Origin: Dryas octopetala
Taxonomy: Eukaryota > Streptophyta > Magnoliopsida > Rosales > Rosaceae
Direction: 5' to 3'
Assembly: GCA_963921425.1 (NCBI GenBank)
Contig: OY992835.1
Coordinates: forward strand, 22,258,001-22,322,000
Length of the DNA: 64,000 nt
Position numbers and translations under genes: made by a program. The notes under the pieces are model-generated. The model did not search any database. It saw nothing but the letters and a program-made list of their open reading frames with translations, and was not told where the DNA came from. Shown here piece by piece: positions 45,845 to 58,163 of the stretch (within the stretch, counting starts at the first letter, position 1; each line of letters starts with the position of its first letter).

Positions 45845-48793
45845 ATGAGGCGGAGGGCCGCGGACTTTCGGAGGCCCTTGAGGAGGCGGTTTCCGAATGC
45901 CTTGTGGTGGGCACTGTGTGGGGTTGCCGTTTTGCTCTTCATTTTCACTTTGACCAAAGAGAATCAGATTGAGTCCCGCCCTGCCATAACCACGGTATGC
46001 TTCTTCATTGCCCTTTTGCTTTGTTTATCAAGTTGTTGGGTGTTTGAGCTCTGTTTGATTCCTTGGAAAGTGAGGGCATTTGAGTATTGGTTTTTGGGTT
46101 TTTGAGTAACTTGGGAGTTCAGGGTACGAAAAGCTGAATTGGGTTGTGAATGGAACTGTTGAATGGTTTGATGGGAATGTAGTTTTCAGTTCAGGAGCTA
46201 AAACAACAAAAAGATGCAAACTTTAAAATTCAAGTTTCTTTTTCTTTTATATTCGGTGTTCATGCGAGACATTGAAGTGTTATTTAGTTGGGATTTAGCT
46301 TGATCTAGACGTCATCTCACATGATCTTATCATATCCAAGTTTTCCTGGAATGGGTTAACGATCAGACATCTCCTTTCCATGTTATAGGAGTAGAGTGCA
46401 CAAAATTTATTTGCGAACAAAACCCATTACTGCTCACTGTCTATACTGCTATTATGTGTATGGTGTACCTATGACATAGAAATAAAGCAGGGAACTAACT
46501 ACTACAACTATAAATTAGTATTATGTGGATTGTCGCAAGGGATTATACCAGAAGAGTAGTAAAAGAATTATTGGTTTGTGTAAGGGATTGCAGTGTCATT
46601 TGACTGAAATGTTATGTAAAGGGAGGAGATGGATTTAAGGTATACGATAATATGCCAACTTGTATTGACCAGGGAATTGTGATAGTTGCCCACATTAATT
46701 GCATTTTAGGGGCTTAGTTTTATTGAATGATATGGATGCACCTGGTTAATTGTCTTTCTGAGTGTTTCAAGTTTTCAAACTAGTATGGTCGTATTATGGA
46801 TCTTTGCAAAATTTCTACAGTTGATTATTGAAAAAATAAAACAAACTCTAGAAATTTTATTATCATCACAAAGTCAAGGAACATTTGTTTAGATGTCATT
46901 GTAAAGTTACTTGGAAGAAGGAATGTATGGTGTCCAGAACAGAAATTTTAAGACTACACATCACTCTTAAATGTGGCATGGTGAGAGTTAACTCATACAG
47001 ACAACTAATTGGACTTGATAATCTACTTTCAAATGAAAGTAGTGCTTAATTTTCAGACTTGATGTTGATTTTCAATTAATAGAACTTCAGTAAAAATAAG
47101 AACTCTCTCTAAATCCCAACATGCTGTATTGGAATTGTATCATGACACAAATCATGTGGTCTGGATGCTAGATTGCTTGGAACCTGGTCTTATCTGGTGG
47201 CACCATTATCATCCTTCAAGCTTTTGGAGGACAAATTAAATTTTTGTTTCATTCTTTTCTGTTGCAGAGGAAATGATAGATATTCCATTTTTCCCATTTT
47301 CTTTTGCAAAATTAAGATAATATGTGCTTGTCTTCCTTTTGCAGAGATACAGGCATGATAGGATTATGGAAGGCCTTAACATTACTGAAGAAATGTTGAG
47401 CCCTAAGTCAGTTGCCAGGCAACTCAGTGACCAAATTTCGCTGGCAAAGGCTTTTGTTGTGATTGCCAAAGAAAGCAACAACCTTCAATTTGCTTGGGAA
47501 TTAAGTGCCCAGATCCGCAATTCGCAGATCCTGCTGTCAAATGCTGCAACCAGGCGAAGTCCTCTGACAATTACAGAATCAGAAACTGCAATCCGTGATA
47601 TGGCAGTTGTACTGTACCAAGCCCAGCAGCTCCATTATGATAGTGCAACCATGATCATGAGACTGAAAGCCAAAATCCAAGCTCTAGAAGAACAGATGAG
47701 TTCTGTGAGTGAGAAAAGCTCAAAGTATGGGCAAATAGCTGCTGAAGAAGTCCCAAAAAGTCTCTACTGCCTTGGTATTCAGCTGACTAGTGAATGGTTC
47801 AGAAACCCAAATATACAGAGGAAGCCTAAGGACAGGAAGCAAATAGACATGAAACTAAAGGATAACCATCTCCACCATTTCTGTGTCTTCTCTGACAACA
47901 TCCTGGCAACTTCAGTTGTGGTCAATTCAACTTCTATTAATTCCAAAAATCCAGATAAGGTTGTCTTCCATCTTGTAACGGATGAAATCAACTATGCCGC
48001 AATGAAGGCCTGGTTTTCTATAAACAGCTTTCGAGGAGTGATCGTCGAGGTTCAAAAATTTGAGGATTTTACATGGCTAAATGCTTCTTATGTTCCTGTG
48101 CTTAAGCAGCTCCAAGACTCTGAAACTCAAAGTTATTATTTTTCTGGACATAATGATGATGGTCGGACGCCAATCAAGTTTCGGAACCCAAAGTATCTTT
48201 CTATGCTTAACCATCTGAGGTTTTATATTCCAGAAGTTTTTCCTGCCCTGAAGAAGGTGGTATTTCTTGATGATGATGTTGTGGTTCAGAAGGATCTGTC
48301 TGGTCTGTTCTCCATTGATTTGAATGACAATGTCAATGGAGCAGTGGAGACATGCATGGAGACATTTCACAGATACCATAAATATCTGAATTACTCTCAC
48401 CCTCTCATAAGAACACATTTTGATCCTGATGCATGTGGATGGGCATTTGGGATGAATGTTTTTGATTTAGTACAGTGGAGGAAAAGGAATGTAACTGGCA
48501 TCTACCACTACTGGCAGGAAAAAAATGTAGATCGGACATTGTGGAAACTTGGCACATTGCCACCTGGATTGTTGACGTTCTATGGATTGACAGAACCTTT
48601 GGATCCCTCATGGCATATTTTAGGTTTGGGCTACACAAATGTTGATCCTCATTTGATAGAGAAGGGTGCTGTGCTGCACTACAATGGAAACTCAAAGCCG
48701 TGGTTGAAGATTGGGATGGAAAAGTACAAGCCTCTTTGGGAGAAATTTATTGATTATAGTCATCCTTTATTGCAACGATGCAATTTTCATTGA
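45845..48793 (+). CDS. Galacturonosyltransferase 10 (GT8 family)
   Basis: Golgi type II membrane glycosyltransferase of pectin (homogalacturonan) synthesis, using UDP-galacturonic acid. Two exons, 45845-45994 and 47345-48793, give 532 residues, about the length of Arabidopsis GAUT10. Residues 1-18 are basic and cytosolic; about 19-36 (ALWWALCGVAVLLFIFTL) is the signal anchor. A coiled stem follows (ESETAIRDMAVVLYQAQQLH). The GT8 domain has NPKYLSMLNHLRFYIPE, the metal-binding DDD of VVFLDDDVVVQKDL (359-361), DPDACGWAFGMNVFDL, WKLGTLPPGLLTFYG and the second metal ligand in HYNGNSKPW (H495). The stretches MRLKAKIQALEEQMSSVSEK and KSLYCLGIQLTSEWF favour GAUT10 over GAUT11. In Arabidopsis GAUT10 (At2g20810) neighbours NDB4 (At2g20800), which matches the NDB genes in this window. 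Confidence 0.93.
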
Positions 48794-49490
48794 TTCCAGA
48801 CATGGATGTTTCTACTCTACCACGGCGGATTTGGTGCACAAGGAGACGTAAATTCTTTTGGGATCAGGAATGCTTGTATGATTTTGCAAGATCAGGCATG
48901 GGGAGTAGTTGTAAGATGGGTATTTCTTTTTCTAGTTATGTTGTAGTATAGATGATTTACTTAATATAAATCATTCAGAATTGTTAATGCTAACCACTAT
49001 TCTTGGAGAACAACTCTGCTGTATCTGTGGTACAGTCTTTACTTAATATAACTTAATATAATTTGATCTCTTTTGCAGCAGTACATAGGATTTTGCCAGG
49101 TTTTCTTTTACTGGTATGGGTTGAGGCCAAGTTCTAGAGGATGTCTCACATTCTATTTAATTTAATGAATGATTTTCAATTCCTTGTGGAATTGTAATTG
49201 AGTTATATTCTTTCACCTCCTTACAATGTATTCTTTCAAGTTTCAACTACATCGGTGCAACCATACAGGAATGAAAAAATGTAAAGGCTAACCAGTAGTG
49301 CTTCTATCTTTGGTTATCATGCTACTCAGTTCCAATTGATTGACGGATGGCAAGACATTTCAGGTTACTTCAATTCACGGCCTACCAAAATCCTGCTTAG
49401 CCTAAGCTATAAAACTATAATGTGTATACTATTTTGCATGTCTTGTAATAAACGTATAAATATATTAAAATAGCCATCGAGTGCAAGCAA
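48794..49490. other. GAUT10 3' UTR and spacer
   Basis: No gene seen; AT-rich, probably mostly 3' UTR in its first part. Confidence 0.45.
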
Positions 49491-49562
49491 GTCGTTGTAG
49501 TATAGTGGTAAGTATTCCCGCCTGTCACGCGGGTGACCCGGGTTCGATCCCCGGCAACGGCG
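49491..49562 (+). tRNA. tRNA-Asp (anticodon GTC)
   Basis: A 72-nt cloverleaf with a seven-pair acceptor stem (GTCGTTG with CAACGGC, one G-T pair), an anticodon stem CCCGC/GCGGG around CTGTCAC with GTC at 49524-49526, and a T arm CCGGG-TTCGATC-CCCGG. The A box (TAGTATAGTGG) and B box (GGTTCGATCC) are intact. The discriminator base is G, as expected for Asp. A T-run starting at about 49568 provides a pol III terminator. The gene looks functional. Confidence 0.96.
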
Positions 49563-51806
49563 TTTCCTTTTTTTTTTTTTTTTTTGGCTTTTGAACGTTT
49601 TTGTCAGTTTCTATAGAAAGCAATGACCACAAGAGAAAAAAAAAAAAAAAAAAAAACTGGTTTCTATGAGAAGCTTTCGGATCAGAGTTTTGGCAGACCA
49701 ATGAAATCTAGTTTTTACGTCGTACTTTAGAGGCTTAATCTGATCAGGTTTTATCTGTGATGATGTGAATTGTTGTGAACCCAACCCAACAACTTATCAC
49801 CCAAAATTTGACTTTTTTCACAACATCCATATCGATGTTGACTGAGCAATTTAGACTTGATGAGCATTGCGATTGAGTACCATACGTGATTGCTCGTCAA
49901 CTTGTCATGGTGATTGGTGAGACTGGTGAGTCATATGTTTTTTATATAATTTATTTTCTTAATAGAAAATTGTGATTAAATACTAAATTCAAATAATTTT
50001 TTAGTATAGCATGAATACCAAATTTAAATGTAATTTTTTTGATTATGTCACAAATATATTAGTCTCTTTGATTTGAGCCTTTTATATTTGATATTTTTGT
50101 CTTTTAGTTCACATATGATAGGTGTTAGTTAAAATTTATAAGGTTTTGACAAAATTGTCCTTGAGCCTTTTATATTATTTTGAAATTTGCTAATGTAGTC
50201 TCAACTTCACATTTAGTTGTAACTGTACAACACTCATAATTTCAAATTTAGGTATGACTGAACGACAGTCATATCTAAGTTGTGAGACAGTCACAGTTAA
50301 GTTGTGACTTAATTGAATATTTTTAGAGAAATTATACAACAACATAATATAAATAGAGGTCAAAATAATACTTTTACTCAAAATAATACATAATATAGTG
50401 GTGTGAGTTGTCTCTTTCAATTTACCAAGACAGTCACAGTTAAGTTGTGACTGGATTTATTTTTTTTTAATACAATATAGTATAAATTAATGTTATATTT
50501 GTGATGTAATATTATTTTTATTTTTTTATTGTAGTGGTACCTTTTTACTTTATTATTTTGTTTGACTTTTCAACTAGTACTTAATCTAAAATGCTATTTA
50601 ATTTTGGTACCTAAACTAAAAAATTATTGAAATTTAGTAGTTAAAATCAATGGATCTTTTTCTTAATTTTTTTTTTAAATATATCTTTTATTTATTTTGA
50701 AGAGCTACCGCATATGCACCAGCAAATTATTCAACTTCAAGTGTTTTTTCTGTTTAGTCAACTTCAATTTCAAGTGTTAATGTTTCTAGTTCCACTTTTT
50801 ATGTGTTTGTATGGACATTTCTAATCACCATTACTATTATTTTTTGTTCTATTTTTCAGTATATCAATATCCTTTTAACATAATCTTTCGATCAAATATA
50901 AAATTTACTAGTCACCATTTCAAAAGAGATTTTTTATTAATTCATATATACTCTCATGTGACTCATGGGTTTATTAGCTCATTCAGAGAATTAGAATCTA
51001 AAATAGACATCCAATTTAGGAAGGGGGGCAAGTATGGGCAAATTAATAACCATTGGTGTATTTAAGAGAGTGTCATTCTTTGAATATAAGTTGCATCCAT
51101 ATGAGTAGGTACAACATTTCCCAAAAGTTACTCATTTTGAATATATAGTAACTTTGTGAGAAGTTATCACTCAACAACCTTTCACTTTTATTTTAATTTT
51201 TTTTTTTTAAAGCTCATTCCATATTTTAAAAAAATCCTAAACTAAGGTAATGTTTTCTTATGAGATATATATTGTCATATGTCTATCTATATCCATAACT
51301 TGCAACCTTAGTTTCATACTATTAAAAACTCTTTTAAGTTTTTTTTTTTTTGTCCATCTTTATAGCTCCACTTGTGATGAAATGCCGGTAGTAAGAAATA
51401 TTGAATTTGAAGTTGACTGTTTCTCTTATATGAGACTACCCTCTCAACTGCCGGCACAATGGGATTTACACATTAACCCTCCCGCCAACACTTGTACTAC
51501 TGGCTACTGCTGTATTTGTCTCCTAATTCCTAAGGTCTCTTTGCATCACATTCACAATCACTCCTATCACTGCCCACAAGGGCATGTAAGTAATCTCAGA
51601 TCCGATATCCCACAAACCCCCTCCCTCGTATGCCGGCACAGAATCTAATTTGCCGCCATTTTAAGTGTGGGTTGTTTGTTTTTGATGTTATCTGTTTCCG
51701 AAATACCCAATCCTCTGTTTTCCTCTGTTTTATATAATTAATTAAGCACCTCTCTCTTTGCTATCTCTCTCTCTCTCACAAACGCACACAATTTCAAGCA
51801 CAAACA
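49563..51806. other. AT-rich intergenic DNA downstream of the tRNA gene
   Basis: No gene is recognised. A T-run (about 49568-49585) and an A-run (about 49638-49657) lie in inverted orientation close together. The word CAGTTAAGTTGTGAC recurs near 50290 and 50432. A CT-repeat leader at about 51757-51777 precedes the QWRF gene. Confidence 0.4.
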
Positions 51807-54006
51807 ATGAAGAATGACAGCAATCCAGAGGTGAATATCACAGACCCATCTCACAAACCAAGAAGACCCAAATCCCGCGAAGTAAGCTCACGGTTTCTAT
51901 CTCCAAGCACAACCACTTCGCTTGAATCCATACTCCCATCTCCAAACCAAGCTATCTCGGCGGTCCGGCACAAACCCATCTCGCCTTTCACCGATACCCG
52001 AATCCCCAAAAGCCAGCTTGACCACTCGGGCTCTATCCGCGGACTATGGCCCTCTTCAAACAAGAAACTGGACACTCTGGCCGACCACCTTGGAAACGAG
52101 AGGCTCAAAGATCATCTCGAGCGTAAGGCCTCGCTCTTTGACAGAAACAGAAGTTGCAGAGAGGTGAGTTCCTCTGAGAATGAGAAAGAGAAAGACAAAA
52201 AAGTCAAAGAAAATCATAGACCCATTCTTGGAGGGTCTATGAGGTATACGAAGAAATTCATGTTTCCTGGAAAATCGTCCTCTTCCTCTTCGTCGTCTGC
52301 GAGTACGTTGTCCAATATAGTTCCTGGAAGATTCTCAGTGGATGAAAATGCTCTGTATCAGAAATCATCATCTCGGAGAACATCGGAGAGTTTCTCCGAT
52401 ACTCTTGATTCGGGATCAGAATGCAGTGATGCTTGTTCAGGGACAACTATGGAGTCTCCAAATATGGGAAGGAGTTGGACAGAGAGTTCAAGAAAATCGG
52501 GCGTAGAGGTTTCTTCAAAGTACATGAATGGCATACCAAATCCAGCATCAGCGGATAACTCTCCAAGGTTGAACAAGTTCACCATAAAGAATGTGATGAA
52601 GAGGGCTAATTCGTTGTCGGGGTCTAAGAGCGCGATGACACAATGGGCATTGTCGCCGGGGAGGTCAGGATCACCGCCTATGTCTGTGGAAAGCAAGGGA
52701 AAACCAATGTCGTTTTCGAGCTTGAAGCCTCCTTCTAGTCCCTCAAGAGCAAAGGGAGTGGAGAAGTTGCTCAACTTGGGGTTGGACTTGTTCAAGAGTA
52801 AAAAATCTTCCTTAGTAAGGTCTAATTCCGTCTCGGGCCATAACATGACAGATACGGGTCATCAACTTCGGTTACTTCATAACAGATTCATGCAGTGGCG
52901 GTACGCGAATGCTAGAGCTCATATTGCCAATAACAACATAGCTGATCAAGCACAGGTATCTCTTATTCTACTTTGTAATTTGGCATATGTTGGCAGGCCT
53001 TGGCTTGTGTGTGTGTGTGTGTGTGATGTTGCTTTTGAGTTTTTAAGCATGAAATTCTAATGATGTTGGGTTTCTCTGTTATTGTCTATGTGATTATGAG
53101 GCTATCATAGTCCATAACTAAGAAATGCTTTTTTTTTTTCCCAATGATTTTTGCAGACCAATGTTTTATATGCTTGGGATGGTCTCTTAAAGTTGCGACA
53201 TTCTGTGCTACATAAGAAACTGAAGCTACAGAAAGAAAAGCTTGAGATGAAGCTGAAATTTATACTCCATTCTCAAGTCAGTTGCAAACCACAATCAGTA
53301 AAATATTGTGACAAAAGCCTGTGTTAAAATGTGATTGATGTGTCTGTGACTTGTGTAGCTTAAGCCATTGGAATCTTGGGGAGATATGGAAAGGCAACAC
53401 ATGGCAGTAATTTCTGTGATGAAAGAGTGTTTACATTCTGCTGTCTGCAGGGTACCCCTCATCGAAGGTGCAGAGGTAGGCCAAAGGGAACTGAGTGTAA
53501 GCTTTTGTTTTGGGCAAAGAGTTATGTTTTTCTAACAAAACCAAACATGCAGGTGGACACTCAATCAGCTGCCTTCGCTCTTCGACATGCTTCAGATCTC
53601 ACAGCTTCCATTAAGTTGATGTTGTCTACGTTCTCACCCTCGGTATGCTTCAGTATGTGATAGTACATTGTTACATGGCATTTATGTAATATGGACTTAC
53701 AATTGAAGCCGATTCTTGAACAGGCCGAACAGACTGTTTCATCACTGTCAAAATTAGCAGAGGTGGTTGCACAAGAAAAATTGCTTTTAGAGGAGTGCCT
53801 TGAGCTTTTCAGGACCATATCCACACTAGAGGTAATAAATCAAAAGTGACTTGTTACTGTACGAAATCTGGGTTTGCATGCATTAAGTGAAGGCTAAACA
53901 CCTTTATGATTTTCTTTTGATTTTGTACGGACAGATTCAAGAAAGGAGTTTGAGGTGTGGTATTATTCAGATGGAATTATGGAAACAGCAGCAGCTTAAG
54001 CAGTAG
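51807..54006 (+). CDS. QWRF-motif protein (AUGMIN subunit 8 family)
   Basis: A plant microtubule-associated protein of the QWRF (DUF566) family. Members include AUG8, which recruits the augmin complex for branched microtubule nucleation, and EDE1 and SCO3. Six exons, 51807-52955, 53157-53276, 53359-53475, 53553-53642, 53724-53831 and 53935-54006, join in frame to 551 residues. The N-terminal about 340 residues are disordered and S/P/R-rich (KPRRPKSREVSSRFLSP; a poly-serine run), as expected for microtubule binding. The signature is FMQWRYANARA (QWRY at 363-366, a Y variant of QWRF). The remainder is helical, with coiled coil around VLHKKLKLQKEKLEMKLK. Which paralogue it is cannot be settled here. 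Confidence 0.9.
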
Positions 54007-54750
54007 CAACTAAGACAAGAAGATATCATGTCATGATTTTTCTTATTTATTGATTGTGACAATATGACAAGCGTGATGATTGGTGAAAATAGTCATTGGT
54101 AGGTAATGTATATGTGATTGTAAGCTTATGTGAATGAGCAAGAAAATTTTGATACCTATGAACACTTTTTTTTTTTTTCTGTGTAATATCAATTTTTAAC
54201 AAAAATATAGAGCTTGGCTCCTGATTAATAAATTATAAGAATAAGATTGATTCTCCTTTCATTATCATGTGCACTTGTAGCATATTCACTTCAGGTTGTT
54301 CTGCTAGTTTTTATATATTATTGCATTGCCAACCACATGTGTGCTATACTGTGTAAAGTATATTTTATTATTGAATTCATTTGCCAAGCCACAAATTAAT
54401 CCACAGGGGCAGTACTACAAATGTTTAGTACTGCTCTTCATGTACTTCTTTTACTTAATTCATTTGGTCAACACATACTCGTATTTGAGGTCACATCTAT
54501 GAAAAAAGATATGTCTACTTACATTTAGATTTCTGTTTAAATTTGCAATCAAACACAGTCTGTGTTGACCAAATGGATGAAAACTAATGACGAAGTCAAA
54601 CACACAATTAAAAGGATATCTCATGAAAGAGAAGAAGCCATATATTTTTTTTTTGCAGTTCATGGGCAACCATGAATTCCTCTTTCTCCTCATAAAAGTG
54701 GAACTTGCTATGAGGCTCTCAATAGTCCAAACCCGGAATAAGCTGCCAAG
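54007..54750. other. QWRF 3' UTR and syntaxin promoter
   Basis: AT-rich spacer of about 740 bp with no gene recognised. Confidence 0.4.
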
Positions 54751-55241
54751 ATGAACGATCTGTTTTCGAGCAATTCGTTCAAAAGATTCAAGGACCTCGA
54801 GCTCCAGGTCTGCATTGATGACATGCAGGCTGGTGGCGAGGCCTGGAAAGAGACTGTTGATCTCGATGGATTCTTCAAGGAAATAGAGGATGTCGACGAT
54901 GACATGAGAGCTGTACAAAAGCTCTACAACCGGTTAGAGAAAGTAAATGAGGAGAGCAAACTCGTCCACGATGCCAAATCAATGAGAGAGCTCCGCGCCC
55001 GGGTGGATTCTGATGTTGAGAAAGTCTTGAAACTTGTTAAAGTCATTAAGGGGAAGCTGGAAACACTTGAACTCTCCAATACTGATCAGCGTAAAGTTGC
55101 AGGCTGTGGACCAGGTTCATCTTCAGATCGAACGAGAACTTCAGTACTTATTGGTTTAGAGAAGAAGCTCAAGGCCATGATGGATGAGTTTCAGGACCTG
55201 AGGACCCAAATGGCATCCGAATACAAAGAGACAGTTGAAAG
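54751..55241 (+). pseudogene. 5' half of a SYP123/124/125-type syntaxin gene, cut by a retroelement
   Basis: A plasma-membrane Qa-SNARE of the SYP1 group, involved in secretion; the closest Arabidopsis relatives act in pollen tubes and root hairs. The frame starts [20 protein letters not shown] and covers the Habc three-helix domain ([20 protein letters not shown], then [19 protein letters not shown]), the hallmark [14 protein letters not shown] and the start of the linker ([10 protein letters not shown]). It stops at the element's left end, after about 163 codons. The frame runs on into the LTR for about 55 codons before a stop, so at best a product without SNARE motif or anchor would be made. 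This family is normally intronless or nearly so. If the insertion is heterozygous, the other allele may be intact. Confidence 0.88.
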
Positions 55242-55508
55242 TGATCACGAGATGAACAGAAGCAAAAGAATATTCAAGAAGCAAAGGAAAATGGATGAAG
55301 AAGAAGAAAGAAATGAAGCTCTTAGATTGATTAATGAGATGAAGTTACAGAGAATGAGAAATACACAAAGCTTATATCAAGAGCCAGCTAAAACCAACGA
55401 AACAGACTAACAAGACTAACAACAATTCCAACTAACTTATTCCTTTCTAACTGAGTAATCCTTTTAACAACTAGAGCCACTAGAATTCTGACAGCTGTAT
55501 ACTTAACA
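55242..55508 (-). repeat. 3' LTR of the copia element
   Basis: The 267-bp terminal repeat next to the 5' syntaxin fragment, nearly identical to the other LTR. In the plus direction it is A- and GA-rich. Confidence 0.93.
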
Positions 55509-55882
55509 TCCCCCCTCAACCTCAGCAAGGGGACCAAGTCTGAGGTTGCCATGACACAGGATTACCAGCAAGAATTATGTGCTCCACTTCTTCAACCTTG
55601 CTTTCAATCAACATTACTACACTCCTGACCAACAATTTTTACACTACAAGAATCACTACCACACAATCCACTACAACTACAATTCCTTTGCAACTTCAAT
55701 CAACTTCAACTTTTTATTTTGTTTTTTATTTTTTACAACTCCTTTGCAAGACAACTTCAACTTCAACTTTTTATTTTTGTTTTTATTTTTTACAACTCCT
55801 TTGCAAGACAACTTCAAGAAACCACCACATGACAACTACAACTTCAACTTCAACTACAACTTAGAACCCAATCAACTACAAC

Positions 55883-57256
55883 TCAGAATCCAATATGCTT
55901 GACTCCCAAGCCTTCACCATTTCCAAGTTTAAAAGGTTCAGCCATTGTGAGATTGGTAAGATCAGCTGTCATATGATGAGTAGCTCCTGTATCTGCAATC
56001 CAAACATCTTCAGTTGCAAAACCAACATTGGCCTGAGCAGTAAGAGCATTCAAAGTCTGAGGTGGTGCTGAGCCTTGATATGCATAGTTGTATCGATTAA
56101 AGCAATCTAAAGCCACATGACCTCTTTTGCCACAAATTTGGCATTCCACAACAGAGGAAGCAGTATTCTGAGATGTCCTATCCCTATCAAAGCAGTTCAC
56201 AGCAGTGTGTCCTCTCCTAGAACAAATCTGACACTCAGGAACCTGTCTACTCCCATTGTTCCAATTATTGACATTAGTGTTACCCCAATTGATATGCCTA
56301 CCACCATTTCCTCCAGAATTCCAACCTCTACCACCATTAGAATTGAATTTGCCACCGCTAGTATAACCTCCACCACCAGTATTATAACTTCCACCACTGT
56401 TATTATAACCTCCAGAATACCCATTACTCAAATGACTGCCATAACCACCATCTTTATGAGAACCATTCCCTGTAGAAGTCCCAGAATTACCAGTACCAGT
56501 ATGAGAACCACCAGAACCAAGAGTAGTATGATCAGTGTGACCATTAGAACCGTCGGTGTAACCTAATTTAGGCACTGGAAGTTTGGCAACCATAGCAGAT
56601 ATTGTGTGATTAGAAACCAAGGCAAGAGAAAGCTTTTTATTAATGTCTTGTTCAGCAGCAAGAAGTTGAGATCGAAACTCCTTCATAGACATAGAGCCCT
56701 GATGACCACGCAGTACAGCTTTCACAGGATCAAATTCATCAGGGAGACCATTTAAGGCAACTACATAAGCATCATCATCTGTAACCTGCACCCCCACAGC
56801 AACTAATTGAGCCCTGACATGTTTAATTTTCAGTAAAAACCTCTCAACACTATCAGCACCTTTCTGCAAGGTTTGAAAGTCAGTCTTGAGTTGCATAATG
56901 GTTGCTCGAGAATCAGTGTTATACCTCTCCCTAACATTTATCCAAGCTTCATGAGCAGAAGAACAGTCTAAGATGTATTCCATAGATTCTTCAGTAACAG
57001 ATGCCATCAACAAACTAGTCAAAGCCTTGTCTATCTGATCCCATTCAGTAAAAGCTCTATTAACCTCCAGTGTACTAATACCATTCTCATCCAGGACAAA
57101 TTCTGGCGGACAAACAATTGACCCATCTAAATATCCAAACATTCCATGACCTCCTAATACTGTTTTTACTTGAAAACTCCATCTAAGGTAATTAGAATCA
57201 TTCAACCTCAAGGTCAGAAAAGGAAACAAACCATGAACTCTACTTGCAATCGACAT
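55883..57256 (-). mobile_element. Copia gag frame with two zinc knuckles and protease start
   Basis: The retroelement's coding part. It opens with a UBN2/retrotran-gag-type region (LNDSNYLRWSFQVKTVLGG; the MQLKTDFQTLQKG stretch), then a long G/N/S-rich linker, two CCHC knuckles (CQICSRRGHTAVNC and CQICGKRGHVALDC) and the protease active-site region (WIADTGATHHMT). The order and motifs are those of Ty1-copia gag-protease. The element as a whole is a fossil lacking most of pol. Confidence 0.9.
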
Positions 57257-57891
57257 GGCTACAGATCTATTCCAACAACAATCTCACAACACTTACAACA
57301 ATATTTCAACACTCCAACACTCCTGAAAACTCAACACTTCAAGAAAATGCACAATACTTCAAGAAACATCAATACGGTCAAGAATTTATCAGAATTTGAC
57401 ACAACCAAGATCTATCACAGCAACAAAGAACAATATGATCCCAAATCAGAACAATTACTTGAGCAAAACAAGAACATACTCCAAGAAATCACACTTCTCT
57501 GATCAATTAACAAAGACAAGAAGAGAGACACAATACCCAACGACGAACGATAACACAGACGACGAAGTTCGCAATCACAATTTAAAGAACTCGAAAAATC
57601 CAAAGTACAACCCACATTGCGAAAAGAACCAAGCACTGAACAAATTGCAAAATCAGTAGACGAAGCACAACACCTTTACTACGCTGCAGAAACCAGAGAC
57701 GATCGGACGATCGGAGAAGACAATCGGAGAAGATCAGACGATCAGACCCATGGACCCACGGACGAAGAGGAAAAATGAACAAAAAGGAAGACGAAGACAA
57801 AAATGAAGTCGAAGCTAGCAGCAAAAGCAAAAAAGCAAAGGGAAGTTCAAGACCCATGGACCAAAAGCGTGAGCTAGGAGCTCTGATACCA

Positions 57892-58158
57892 TGATCACGA
57901 GATGAACAGAAGCAAAAGAATATTCAAGAAGCAAAGGAAAATGGATGAAGAAGAAGAAAGAAATGAAGCTCTTAGATTGATTAATGAGATGAAGTTACAG
58001 AGAATGAGAAATACACAAAGCTTATATCAAGAGCCAGCTAAAACCAACGAAACAGACTAACAAAACTAACAACAATTCCAACTAACTCATTCCTTTCTAA
58101 CTGAGTAATCCTTTTAACAACTAGAGCCACTAGAATTCTGACAGCTGTATACTTAACA
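57892..58158 (-). repeat. 5' LTR of the copia element
   Basis: A 267-bp LTR next to the 3' syntaxin fragment; the primer-binding site lies directly inside it. Confidence 0.93.
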
Positions 58159-58163
58159 GAAAG

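Larger units (their letters stand above)
55242..58158 (-). mobile_element. Young Ty1-copia LTR retroelement inside the syntaxin gene
   Basis: A 2,917-bp element in minus orientation with two 267-bp LTRs (55242-55508 and 57892-58158), starting TG and ending CA, flanked by the 5-bp target duplication GAAAG (55237-55241 and 58159-58163). A tRNA-Met-type primer-binding site (TGGTATCAGAGC, minus, 57880-57891) directly follows the right-hand (5') LTR. A purine-rich tract (GAGGTTGAGGGGGGA) precedes the left-hand (3') LTR. Inside are a leader, a gag frame with zinc knuckles and the start of a protease; most of pol is absent, so it is incomplete and would depend on other copies to move. The LTRs differ at only two sites, so it inserted recently, roughly 0.3-0.6 million years ago at usual plant rates. 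Confidence 0.95.

Noticed and set aside
57415-57857. Hydrophobic minus frames in the leader of the copia element
   Set aside because: They lie in the untranslated leader between primer-binding site and gag and have no family resemblance.
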